NCBI GenBank assembly: GCA_012841175.1
Contig: DUVG01000073.1
Span: 1 to 26,616, forward strand
Length of the DNA stretch: 26,616 nt
Reading direction: 5' to 3'
DNA from: Clostridium sp.
Lineage (GTDB): Bacteria > Bacillota > Clostridia > Acetivibrionales > Acetivibrionaceae
The notes beneath the pieces were generated by a model. It saw only the letters and a program-made list of their open reading frames with translations, did no database searches and had not been told where the DNA came from. The position numbers and the translations under genes are program-made. Shown piece by piece: positions 1 to 7,100 of this stretch. The stretch's first letter is position 1; the number at the start of each line of letters is the position of its first letter.

Positions 1-1017
1 AAAAAATACGGTCTTGATGCTATAAGATATTTCCTTTTAAGAGAAGTGCCTTTTGGCTCTGATGGGGTTTTTACAAATGAAGCGTTAATTAACAGAATAA
101 ATTCAGACCTTGCAAATGATTTAGGTAATTTAGTAAGCAGAACTGTTGCAATGATAGATAAGTACTTTGATGGAACTATGCCTTCAAATAGGCAGTCAGG
201 TGATTTTGACAATGAATTGATGGAAGTGGTGATAAATACACCTAAAAAAGTTGAAGAACTTATGGATAATCTTCAATTTAATGTGGCACTTTCGGAAATT
301 TGGAAAACCGTTTCTAGAACAAATAAGTATATAGATGAAACAATGCCTTGGATTTTGGCAAAAGATGAGGAAAAGAGGGAGAGACTTGCTGCAGTAATGT
401 ATAATCTTGCAGAGAGTATTCGTATTATTTCAGTTTTGATACAGCCTTTTATGCCTGAAACACCTGAAAAAATATGGAACCAGCTAGGACTGGCAGACAG
501 TGATGCAACATCATGGGAAAGTGCAAAGAAATGGGGAAGTTATCCTGGGGGAGCAAAGGTGAATAAAGGTGAAAGTTTATTTCCTAGAATAGATTTAGAA
601 AAAGAAATGAAAGAACTTGAAGAAATTGAAAAGAAAACGAAAGAAGAAAAACAAAGAAAACTTTCAGAAAATACAGATAAAAGCAACAAAAAAGAACAGA
701 TAACCATAGATGATTTTGCAAAAATAGATCTTAGAGTGGGAAAAGTTATTGAGGCTGAAAAAGTTGAAAAAGCGGATAAGCTTTTAAAATTAAAGCTTGA
801 AGTGGGAGAAGAAACCAGGCAGGTGGTGGCAGGAATAGCCAAACATTATAAACCTGAAGATATTATAGGAAAGTATGTTATAATTGTTGCCAACCTAAAA
901 CCAGTTAAACTTCGTGGCATTGAATCACAGGGGATGATTCTTGCGGCTTCAAACGACAAAGATTTAGTTGTTGCCACAGTTGACAACATGATAGAGAGTG
1001 GGGCTAGGGTTAAATAA
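1..1017 (+). CDS. metG: Methionyl-tRNA synthetase, C-terminal part (5' end outside window)
   Basis: Charges tRNA-Met with methionine in the cytoplasm. The frame is open from base 1, so the gene is cut by the window edge; the GTG at 46 is an internal valine codon, not a start. The first residues include DAIRYFLLREVPFGSDG, the conserved MetRS stretch that follows the KMSKS loop, so the catalytic Rossmann part and KMSKS motif lie upstream of the window. An anticodon-binding helical domain follows, then a charged Lys/Glu-rich linker at about 595-695. From about 700 comes an EMAPII/Trbp111-like OB-fold tRNA-binding domain (DFAKIDLRVGKVIEAEKVEKA; VKLRGIESQGMILAAS) that promotes dimerisation and tRNA binding in long bacterial MetRS. 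tatD follows 32 bases downstream, as in Bacillus metS-yabD. Family assignment is firm. Confidence 0.96.
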   Translation, partial: KKYGLDAIRYFLLREVPFGSDGVFTNEALINRINSDLANDLGNLVSRTVAMIDKYFDGTMPSNRQSGDFDNELMEVVINTPKKVEELMDNLQFNVALSEIWKTVSRTNKYIDETMPWILAKDEEKRERLAAVMYNLAESIRIISVLIQPFMPETPEKIWNQLGLADSDATSWESAKKWGSYPGGAKVNKGESLFPRIDLEKEMKELEEIEKKTKEEKQRKLSENTDKSNKKEQITIDDFAKIDLRVGKVIEAEKVEKADKLLKLKLEVGEETRQVVAGIAKHYKPEDIIGKYVIIVANLKPVKLRGIESQGMILAASNDKDLVVATVDNMIESGARVK

Positions 1018-1049
1018 AATCATTACAAAATATTATTTAGGAGTGTACT

Positions 1050-1817
1050 ATGTTTTTTGATTCACATGCACATTACGATGATAAGAGATTTGACAATGAC
1101 AGGGAAGAAATTATAAAAGATGCTTTTGATAATGGGGTAAGTTATATATTAAATGCCTCATCAAGCAGGCAGTCGGTGGCAAAGAGTATCTTTCTAGCCA
1201 ACGAATTTGAGAATGTTTATGCTGCAATAGGTATTCATCCACATGATGCAAAAGATATGGATGAGGATTTTTTAGAGGAGCTTAAAAACTATGCAAAAAG
1301 TCAAAAAGTAGTTGCTATTGGAGAGATAGGACTTGATTACCACTATGATTTTTCTCCTAGGGAAGTTCAAAAGTTTTGGTTTAAAAGGCAGATAGGTTTA
1401 GCAAAAGATTTAAAGCTACCTATAATAATACATGATAGGGAAGCCCATCAGGATGTGCTTGATATAGTGAAAAGTGAAAAGGCCGGTGATGTGGGAGGAG
1501 TTTTTCATTGTTTTTCAGGTAGTGTGGAAATGGCCAGGGAAGTACTTAACAATAATTTTCATATTTCACTGGCAGGACCTATAACTTTTAAAAATGCTAA
1601 AAAGGCCATTGAAGTTGTAGAATATGTGCCAATGGACAGGCTTTTGATTGAGACAGATTCACCCTATCTAGCACCAGAGCCCTATAGAGGTAAGAGAAAT
1701 TATTCAGCCTTTGTAAAATTTGTTGCTGAAAAAATAGCTGATATAAAAGGAATGAAATTAGGAGAGGTTGCCCAAAAAACAACTGCTAATGCAAAAAGAT
1801 TATTTAAAATAGCTTGA
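1050..1817 (+). CDS. tatD: TatD-family metal-dependent deoxyribonuclease
   Basis: A 255-residue TIM-barrel hydrolase of the TatD/YcfH/YabD family, cytoplasmic, with a role in DNA degradation or repair. The metal ligands are all visible: H6 and H8 in the opening DSHAHYD, E92 in GEIGLDYHYD, H128 in IIHDREAH, H153 in FHCFSG, and D203 in ETDSPYLAP. Length matches the family. The ATG is preceded by TAGGAGTG at a good distance. It sits directly after metG, and a YabE-like gene follows after one small inserted gene, as in the Bacillus metS-yabD-yabE-rnmV-ksgA cluster. It is probably co-transcribed with metG. Confidence 0.95.
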   Translation: MFFDSHAHYDDKRFDNDREEIIKDAFDNGVSYILNASSSRQSVAKSIFLANEFENVYAAIGIHPHDAKDMDEDFLEELKNYAKSQKVVAIGEIGLDYHYDFSPREVQKFWFKRQIGLAKDLKLPIIIHDREAHQDVLDIVKSEKAGDVGGVFHCFSGSVEMAREVLNNNFHISLAGPITFKNAKKAIEVVEYVPMDRLLIETDSPYLAPEPYRGKRNYSAFVKFVAEKIADIKGMKLGEVAQKTTANAKRLFKIA

Positions 1818-1890
1818 TTTTTCTTAGATATCTAAGATTTAGTAAGTAGTAACCAATCAACCTTCAATACATATAATGGATATATACTAT

Positions 1891-1958
1891 TCTTCTTATA
1901 AATAAGAAGATGGTTTAGCTGCTTAAGGCAGTTATCTCAAGGTTATAGTTGCAGCTAA
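1891..1958 (+). promoter_or_regulatory. Two inverted repeats in the leader of the Met-rich gene
   Basis: A perfect 20-base palindrome, TCTTCTTAT-AA-ATAAGAAGA (1891-1910), is followed by TTAGCTGC (1915-1922), which pairs with GCAGCTAA (1951-1958). Neither is followed by a T-run, so they do not look like terminators of tatD. A TATAAT-like hexamer in ACATATAATGG lies just upstream at about 1869-1879 and could be a -10 box, though no good -35 is visible. The stems would then lie in the 5' leader of the 2002 gene. Confidence 0.35.
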
Positions 1959-2001
1959 AAAGCTGTAATATGTAAAATTAATATGTATTGGAGGTAATTT
2001 T

Positions 2002-2442
2002 ATGGAAAAAAACAGAAGTACTAAAGGTGGAGCAATGCCAGGCGACGTTTCCGGTCCAAAATGTGGAACACAAGGTGCGTTGTCAAAACTTCAAATGCCT
2101 CAATGCCCACCGCCAATGCATCAATGTCCACCACCAATGCCTCAATGTTCACCTCAGATGCCACAGTGTCCACAAATGCATATGGGACAAATGAATGGTA
2201 ATCATCCCCATATGCACTGTATGCCTCAAATGCCTTACATGGGTCATATGCCATATCAAATGCATTGCATGCACCAAATGCCAGGTATGCCAATGATGTA
2301 TTGGCCAATGATGATGCATGGTATGATGCCCAATATGGATTGGCCAGGTATGTATTATGGAATGCCAAATATGGATTATCCAGGTATGTATTCAGGTGCA
2401 CAACAAGGAATGCCAAATATGGACTGCACAGGCTTGTATTAG
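2002..2442 (+). CDS. Met/Cys/His/Pro-rich small protein, possible metal-binding or spore-coat protein
   Basis: No family recognised. The 146 residues include about 32 Met, 8 Cys and 9 His. After a polar N-terminus (to about residue 30) comes a run of Cys-Pro repeats such as PQCPPPMHQCPPPMPQC, then His/Met-rich sequence, then three degenerate C-terminal repeats of MPNMD-(W/Y/C)-x-G-(M/L)-Y. There is no signal peptide or membrane segment. The start is well supported by GGAGGT eight bases before the ATG. Regular spacing of Met, Cys and His suggests binding of copper or another soft metal. Small compositionally extreme proteins of this kind are also common in clostridial spore coats. Both functions are inference. 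It sits between tatD and yabE, where Bacillus has no gene. Shadow frames on both strands are open because of the repeats, but only this frame has a ribosome site and a Met start. Confidence 0.72.
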   Translation: MEKNRSTKGGAMPGDVSGPKCGTQGALSKLQMPQCPPPMHQCPPPMPQCSPQMPQCPQMHMGQMNGNHPHMHCMPQMPYMGHMPYQMHCMHQMPGMPMMYWPMMMHGMMPNMDWPGMYYGMPNMDYPGMYSGAQQGMPNMDCTGLY

Positions 2443-2521
2443 AAACTGACAAATTTTAAATGTTAAGAAATGTTAAGAATAGGTAGTAAGCTTTTGGCTA
2501 AAACTAGATATTGAGGCTTTA

Positions 2522-2566
2522 AGAGGGATTTAATAAAAAGTAAAAAGAATAGGGAAAAGTCCCTCT
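2522..2566 (+). promoter_or_regulatory. Inverted repeat between the Met-rich gene and yabE
   Basis: AGAGGGA (2522-2528) pairs with TCCCTCT (2560-2566), and a small AGGGA...TCCCT hairpin nests inside the right arm. It precedes the yabE promoter and has no T-run after it, so it is either a weak end signal for the upstream transcript or an operator. The role is unknown. Confidence 0.25.
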
Positions 2567-2603
2567 GCATCAAGGATTAGCCCACTTTAAAAAGCAGAAA
2601 GAT

Positions 2604-2632
2604 TTGACAAAAAAAAAAAAATGAAATAAAAT
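2604..2632 (+). promoter_or_regulatory. SigA-type promoter of the yabE-like gene
   Basis: The -35 is a perfect TTGACA (2604-2609) and the -10 is TAAAAT (2627-2632), with a 17-base spacer. A run of 13 adenines begins at the last base of the -35 and fills most of the spacer. The start codon lies about 40 bases downstream. Confidence 0.75.
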
Positions 2633-2674
2633 ATCCAGTAGCCCCTAAAAACTTATTAGTAGGAGGATGATAAT

Positions 2675-3736
2675 TTGTCACCATTACTTGGTAAAAGTAT
2701 TAGGAGGTATATTTCATTAAAAACACTTGCAGTAATAGTTGTAGCTTTTATGGTATCTATGTCAATGGTTATTGGCACTAGTCTTTATTTAAGTAAAGAT
2801 GTAGTTATCAATTTTGGCGATACTGTTATTGTGGTGCGTACAATGAAATCTACCGTGGGAGAAGTACTGGGTCAAAGTGGGCTAGAGATAAGTGAGCATG
2901 ATTATGTTAGTTTACCTCTAGAAAGTAAATTACAAAAGAAAAATACCAACATTATAAATATAAAAAGAGCAGTACCTTTAATTGTGGAGATGAATGGAGA
3001 AAAAACAACAATAATGACTGTCAAAGATACTGTTGGTGAGGCGTTAAAAGAGGAACCTATCAATCTTTATATAGGAGATAAAATTGAAGGTGCCACTTAC
3101 AGTCAAAAAGTAGAAGAAAATATGGAAGTAAAGGTTATCAAAGTAAAACATAAGATGGTAACAGAAGAAGAAGCTATACCTTATGAAGTTGTAGAAAAAG
3201 AAAATGGCAACATGGAAATTGGAGAACAGAAGGTAGTTAAAGAAGGTATTGAAGGCAAAATAGAAAAAGTATATGTTGTAAAATATGAAGATGGTAAAGA
3301 AGTATACCGGAGGCTTATGAACGAAAGTGTTGTTTTAGAGCCTTCAGAAAAAGTTGTTGAATATGGTACTGTTGCAAGCTATGTTAGCTCAAGAGGAGAT
3401 AGGTTTAGATACTCAGAAGTACTTGAAATGAGAGCTACAGCATATACAGCCTCTTATGAGTGTACAGGTAAGAGACCCGGTGATCCTGGTTTTGGTATAA
3501 CATATACAGGTATACCAGTAAGACCAGGAATTGTAGCTGTAGATCCTAATGTTATACCATTAGGGTCGAGACTGTATGTTGAAGGCGTTGGAGATGTGCC
3601 GGATTATGGGTATGCCTTGGCTGCTGATATTGGAAGTGCTGTAAAGGGTGATATAATAGACCTTTATAAAGAAGACAAGGAATCAGTAAAAAAATGGGGC
3701 GTAAGAAAAGTCAGGGTATACATATTAAGAGACTGA
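2675..3736 (+). CDS. yabE: YabE/RpfB-like cell-wall protein: DUF348, G5 and 3D domains
   Basis: A membrane-anchored or secreted cell-wall protein of the YabE/Rpf-like group, probably acting on peptidoglycan. The start is TTG, chosen because AGGAGG (2661-2666) lies eight bases before it. In order: a hydrophobic segment at about residues 18-39; two ubiquitin-like DUF348 repeats (about 43-100 and 101-158; STVGEVL, DTVGEAL); a G5 domain (about 159-233); and a C-terminal 3D domain (about 251-353) with the family's RATAYTAS, VAVDPNVIPLG and DIGSAVKGDIIDLY motifs, which supply the three aspartates. The 3D domain resembles the catalytic fold of MltA-type lytic transglycosylases. In Bacillus the order is yabE-rnmV-ksgA; here rnmV is absent and rsmA follows a terminator. 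It has its own strong promoter. Confidence 0.9.
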   Translation: MSPLLGKSIRRYISLKTLAVIVVAFMVSMSMVIGTSLYLSKDVVINFGDTVIVVRTMKSTVGEVLGQSGLEISEHDYVSLPLESKLQKKNTNIINIKRAVPLIVEMNGEKTTIMTVKDTVGEALKEEPINLYIGDKIEGATYSQKVEENMEVKVIKVKHKMVTEEEAIPYEVVEKENGNMEIGEQKVVKEGIEGKIEKVYVVKYEDGKEVYRRLMNESVVLEPSEKVVEYGTVASYVSSRGDRFRYSEVLEMRATAYTASYECTGKRPGDPGFGITYTGIPVRPGIVAVDPNVIPLGSRLYVEGVGDVPDYGYALAADIGSAVKGDIIDLYKEDKESVKKWGVRKVRVYILRD

Positions 3737-3745
3737 CTAAGTTTT

Positions 3746-3783
3746 AAATTCCACCTTATAATAAGGTGGAATTTAAATTTTTT
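3746..3783 (+). terminator. Rho-independent terminator after yabE
   Basis: AAATTCCACCTTAT and ATAAGGTGGAATTT form a perfect 14-base stem with a tight loop at 3760, followed by a T-run at 3778-3783. It ends the yabE transcript and separates it from rsmA. Confidence 0.85.
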
Positions 3784-3886
3784 GAAATGTTAAATGCAAA
3801 GTGTGGTAAAATATTCAGGGGTTAATTGCCCCTTCAATATTTTGCGAAAGTTTTAAAATAGTGAAATATAGTGGAGATTAAAAGGT

Positions 3887-4723
3887 ATGCAAAATACAAG
3901 AAAAATTATTAAAAAGCACCAGATACATTTAACAAAATCATTAGGACAAAATTTTTTAACTGATGTTAATGTGGTAAAAAAAATAGTAGATACTGCAGAT
4001 ATCACAGAAGACGATGTTATAATTGAAGTGGGTCCAGGAATTGGAACAATGACTTTAGAGCTTGCTAAAAGAGCTAAAAAGGTAATAGCAATAGAAATTG
4101 ATAAAAGACTTGTTCCAGCATTAGAAGAGAATTTAAACAATTTTTCCAATGTACAAATTATAAATATGGATATAATGAAAGTGGATACAAATGCTATTAT
4201 ATCTGAATATAAAGGTCTAAATATAAAAGTTGTTGCAAATTTGCCTTATTACATAACAACACCCATTATTATGAAGTTTTTAGAAGAAGATGCTCAAGTG
4301 CAAATGATGGTTTTTATGATTCAAAAGGAAGTTGCACAAAGGATAGTTGCTCAGCCGGGAACTAAAGAATATGGTGCCTTGTCTGTGGCAGTTCAATATT
4401 ATTCAAAACCAGAAAAGGTTTTTGATGTATCGCCTCATTGTTTTATTCCACAACCTGACGTGGATTCTACAGTTATAAAACTTGTTATCAATAAAAAACC
4501 ACCTGTGGAACTTTTAGACAAGAATGTATTTTTTAAAACGGTAAAATGTTCTTTTGCCCAAAGAAGAAAAACTTTAATAAATGCACTTTACAATACAGGT
4601 GGATTTAACAAATCCAAAGAACAAATAAAGGAGCTTCTAAAAACTATAGGAGTAGATGAAAACACAAGAGGAGAAATGTTATCTATTCAGCAGTTTGCTA
4701 TGCTTTCTAATTTGTTGTCTTAA
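3887..4723 (+). CDS. rsmA: 16S rRNA (adenine(1518)-N6/adenine(1519)-N6)-dimethyltransferase
   Basis: Dimethylates two adjacent adenines near the 3' end of 16S rRNA using S-adenosylmethionine, late in small-subunit assembly (KsgA). At 278 residues it has the family's usual size. Visible motifs: the N-terminal KSLGQNFL (residues 17-24); the SAM-binding EVGPGIGTMT (from residue 47); and the catalytic NLPYY (118-122). The C-terminal helical region includes CSFAQRRKTL, also typical. The ribosome site (GTGGAG before AAAAGGTATG) is modest. A TAAAAT box at about 3807 with weak upstream hexamers may be its promoter, and a small GGGG...CCCC hairpin lies in the leader. Confidence 0.96.
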   Translation: MQNTRKIIKKHQIHLTKSLGQNFLTDVNVVKKIVDTADITEDDVIIEVGPGIGTMTLELAKRAKKVIAIEIDKRLVPALEENLNNFSNVQIINMDIMKVDTNAIISEYKGLNIKVVANLPYYITTPIIMKFLEEDAQVQMMVFMIQKEVAQRIVAQPGTKEYGALSVAVQYYSKPEKVFDVSPHCFIPQPDVDSTVIKLVINKKPPVELLDKNVFFKTVKCSFAQRRKTLINALYNTGGFNKSKEQIKELLKTIGVDENTRGEMLSIQQFAMLSNLLS

Positions 4724-4780
4724 AAAATTTCTTTAATTTTCATATTTTTTTAAAGTAATTGCATTTAAAATAGTAATGTA

Positions 4781-4813
4781 CCCCCTAAAGTATCATATAA
4801 ATATGAAGGGGGG
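4781..4813 (+). promoter_or_regulatory. Hairpin that can hide the Shine-Dalgarno of the next gene
   Basis: CCCCCT (4781-4786) pairs with AGGGGG (4807-4812), and inside it TCATAT-AA-ATATGA forms a second perfect stem. The right arm contains the only ribosome-binding site of the gene starting at 4820, so folding would block initiation. No T-run follows, which argues against a terminator for rsmA. Confidence 0.5.
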
Positions 4814-4819
4814 ATGTAA

Positions 4820-5977
4820 ATGATTAATTATTATAAAACCTTTTTTATATTAAATGAGGAAGATAGAGGATTTAAAGAGGGAGAAAATCCCTTAGGGTAT
4901 GTAAAAATTGAGGCAAGAGAAGGCAAAGGGAGACTTAATTGTCATGTTTCCAATTTAAAATGCCAAAATTTAAAATACAAATTGTATATTATGAAAGTGG
5001 ATGAACAAAATATAGTACCTTTTTCCCTAGGCTATATTAATTTAAAGGGAAGAGAAGGGGAATTACAAAAACATTTTGACCCCTCTAATGTAGGAGGTAC
5101 AGGCATATCCATTGAACATTTTAATGTTGCAGCTGTGTTGGTTGACTCTTCTTTTGAAGATAATATAATTTGTCCCTTAGCAGCATATAAAGATAAAAAA
5201 ATAGAGTGGAGAAACAAACTAAAAAGAAGTTTTAACACAGGGAGTTTACTTAAAAAAGAAAACACCATTATAGAACGCAAAGACAATGGTGTGATAGACA
5301 ATAAAGAAACAAGCATAAAAGATAATAAAAAAACAAGTATTAAAGACAATAAAGAAACAAGCGCTAAAGATAATAAAGAAATAAATGAAAAAGCTATTAA
5401 GTTTGAAAAAGAAAAAAACGATAAGGATATAGAAGTGGAAAAAAATCTAACTGAAAAATATGAGAAATTAATATTTAAAAATGAGATTAAATATGAAGGT
5501 GCTAAACTTAAAGAAACTGAATTTGATATCAAAACAGAAGATGTTAGAGATAAAGATGTTGAAACAAAGGAAAACTATTTTAAGAAATTAGAGGAGCAAT
5601 TCCATCAAATTTTCAAAAAAATTAAACCTTTTAGAGTAGAAAGAAAGGACTATAGATGGTGGCAAATAATTAATCCTGTAGACTTAAATAATATTTTTTA
5701 CAGATTTAATATAAAAGTTCCCGTACTTTTTAATCCTCTTGTAATTATGGCACATTTTAAATATAAGCACATGATAGTAGGTTTGTATGAAGACAAAAAG
5801 AAAAACTTGCGATATGTTGTATGTGGAATTCCAAGTCTTTATTGGGTAGATGAAAAACCCTTTGGGGAAATGTGCAGGTGGGCACAGGTTGAAGGAGATA
5901 AGCCTAGATATGGTGCTTTTGGATATTGGCTTATTTATATAAATCCAGCAACAGGGAGGATATTGAGCAATAATTAA
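4820..5977 (+). CDS. Conserved-looking protein of unknown function with low-complexity middle
   Basis: Not recognised. Three parts are visible in 385 residues. Residues 1 to about 140 look like a compact beta-rich domain (YKTFFILNEEDRGF, LGYVKIEAREGKGRL). Residues about 145-265 are highly charged and disordered, with four copies of an eight-residue repeat close to DNKETSIK. The last 110 residues form a second globular domain rich in aromatics (DYRWWQIINPVDL, HFKYKHMIVGLYEDK, FGYWLIYINPATGRIL). No signal peptide or obvious membrane helix. AAGGGGGG lies six bases before the ATG but can be buried in a hairpin. The hemerythrin gene follows 19 bases later, so the two are probably co-transcribed. 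The gene stands where Bacillus carries yabG, but I see no YabG similarity. Confidence 0.8.
   Translation: MINYYKTFFILNEEDRGFKEGENPLGYVKIEAREGKGRLNCHVSNLKCQNLKYKLYIMKVDEQNIVPFSLGYINLKGREGELQKHFDPSNVGGTGISIEHFNVAAVLVDSSFEDNIICPLAAYKDKKIEWRNKLKRSFNTGSLLKKENTIIERKDNGVIDNKETSIKDNKKTSIKDNKETSAKDNKEINEKAIKFEKEKNDKDIEVEKNLTEKYEKLIFKNEIKYEGAKLKETEFDIKTEDVRDKDVETKENYFKKLEEQFHQIFKKIKPFRVERKDYRWWQIINPVDLNNIFYRFNIKVPVLFNPLVIMAHFKYKHMIVGLYEDKKKNLRYVVCGIPSLYWVDEKPFGEMCRWAQVEGDKPRYGAFGYWLIYINPATGRILSNN
5297..5392 (+). repeat. Four tandem 24-bp repeats inside the 4820 gene
   Basis: Units start at 5297, 5321, 5345 and 5369 and encode DNKETSIK, DNKKTSIK, DNKETSAK and DNKEINEK. In-frame length keeps the reading frame whatever the copy number, so the linker could vary between strains. 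Confidence 0.8.
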
Positions 5978-5996
5978 AAACTAAGGAGGGCTATTT

Positions 5997-6398
5997 ATGT
6001 CCATTCTGTGGAGACAAAGCTATGAAATAGGAGTAGAAGAAATAGACAGCCAGCATAAGGAACTATTTAAAAGGATAAGTGATCTTTTAGATGCGTGTTC
6101 GCAAAACAAAGGAAGACAAGAAGTTTCTAAAATGATTGACTTTCTAGAAGAATATGTTGAAATTCACTTTACATCAGAAGAAAAACTTCATTTAAAGAAT
6201 TTATATCCTGAGTACAAAGGACACAAACTTCTGCATGGAAAATTTATAAAAAATTTTGAAGAATTAAAAAAGAAATTTGAGAATGAAGGAGCTACTCTTC
6301 AATTTGTTGGAATGGTAAATAGATTTGTGGTAGAATGGCTAATTAATCATATTGGAACTGCTGATAAGGCCTTTGGGAAGTATATGGAAAGCAAATAA
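5997..6398 (+). CDS. Bacteriohemerythrin (O2-binding di-iron protein)
   Basis: A 133-residue single-domain hemerythrin: a four-helix bundle binding O2 at a non-haem di-iron site. All seven expected ligands are present: H20 (EIDSQHKELF), H57 and E61 (HFTSEE), H76 and H80 (HKLLHGKF), H118 and D123 (NHIGTAD). The N-terminal W-x3-Y-x2-G motif (W5, Y9, G12) is also typical. There is no membrane or signalling domain, so it is a soluble oxygen carrier, sensor or scavenger; in an anaerobe a role in oxygen protection is likely. AAGGAGGG gives a strong ribosome site. It lies 19 bases after the 4820 gene in the same direction. Confidence 0.94.
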   Translation: MSILWRQSYEIGVEEIDSQHKELFKRISDLLDACSQNKGRQEVSKMIDFLEEYVEIHFTSEEKLHLKNLYPEYKGHKLLHGKFIKNFEELKKKFENEGATLQFVGMVNRFVVEWLINHIGTADKAFGKYMESK

Positions 6399-6507
6399 AT
6401 AAACCCAAACAAAAAAATAATTGAACAGAAACAATATTATTACTTGCACAGAAAAAAGATGTGTATTATAATAAAAATGAATTCTAATATACAGGATTAT
6501 GTATTAT

Positions 6508-6580
6508 TTTTACATTAACTAGATAATCTTTTTTATCTTTATGATAAATTTATTGATTATCTAATTATTTTGATGTAAAA
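6508..6580 (+). repeat. Composite inverted repeat upstream of the GH48 gene
   Basis: TTTTACAT (6508-6515) and AGATAATC (6521-6528) are matched in inverse order by GATTATCT (6555-6562) and ATGTAAAA (6573-6580). Two 8-base stems are separated by unequal internal loops. It could be a large cruciform-type regulatory site or the remains of the hemerythrin 3' end structure. Confidence 0.4.
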
Positions 6581-6903
6581 TAGAACTAGAGATTTGCTTT
6601 ATAGAACATTGAAAAATAAATATGTGATATGTTTACTATATACTATATAAAGTTGAAAGTTTGCCAGCCTATTTTTAACATTCCACTATAGAAGTACAAA
6701 TTATGAAGTAATGTTTATAAGTAGCAAATGATGTTTTTTAAAGTATAGTGTGTTTAATGCCTATTTCAACTAATATTTTCAAAAGTAGTTTAGAAACAAT
6801 GGTCTTTACATCCAACCAATATATCCATTTATTTCAACTGTCCATATTAATAATTTTCAACGTTTAATGTAGTATGAAATTTTTAGTGTGAATTTTGTTT
6901 AAT

Positions 6904-6929
6904 ACTGCATTTTTATGCAGTGATATAAA
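6904..6929 (+). promoter_or_regulatory. Candidate promoter and operator of the GH48 gene
   Basis: ACTGCAT-TTTT-ATGCAGT is a perfect inverted repeat at 6904-6921. Its last base starts TGATATAAA (6921-6929), an extended -10 element (TG, one base, TATAAA). No good -35 lies 17 bases upstream, which fits an extended -10 promoter or one needing an activator. A protein bound at the palindrome would cover the spacer. Confidence 0.4.
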
Positions 6930-7100
6930 TCTATTTAGTTAGATTTAAAAAAGTTTTGATACAGCTTAGTTTTATGATGAGTTTAATGTAGAAAATAATA
7001 TCTGCAAAAAGGGGGAATGATTTAATTGTAGGTAGACTGCATTATATCATCGTATGACTTAAAAAACAAACATGTATAAATGAAAGGGGAAGAAGAGAGA

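Larger units (their letters stand above)
6399..7100 (+). other. Long non-coding region upstream of the GH48 cellulase
   Basis: About 700 bases of very AT-rich DNA with no convincing coding frame on either strand. No clear terminator follows the hemerythrin gene. It contains a spaced inverted repeat (6508-6580), a perfect hairpin next to an extended -10 box (6904-6929), and then a leader of about 165 bases before the cellulase start. Long untranslated leaders and upstream control regions are usual for highly expressed cellulosomal genes. Confidence 0.7.

Noticed and set aside
1988..2459. Overlapping plus and minus frames across the Met-rich gene
   Set aside because: They are open only because of repetitive composition; none has a ribosome site as good as the one at 2002.
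2443..2674. c-di-AMP (ydaO) riboswitch before the yabE-like gene
   Set aside because: Such riboswitches often precede cell-wall hydrolase genes, but I could not see the conserved core, and the strong promoter lies only about 40 bases from the start, leaving no room.
3810..3845. GGGG...CCCC hairpin before rsmA as a terminator
   Set aside because: The T-run after it is poor and a proper terminator already ends yabE 50 bases upstream; it is more likely part of the rsmA leader.
7017..7025. Two-codon leader ORF (ATG ATT TAA) after GGGGG in the cellulase leader
   Set aside because: The G-run is one base from the ATG, too close for initiation.
7080..7100. Upstream ATG as the cellulase start
   Set aside because: No ribosome site before it, and the extra acidic residues (KGEEER) would spoil the n-region of the signal peptide. 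The 7101 ATG fits better.
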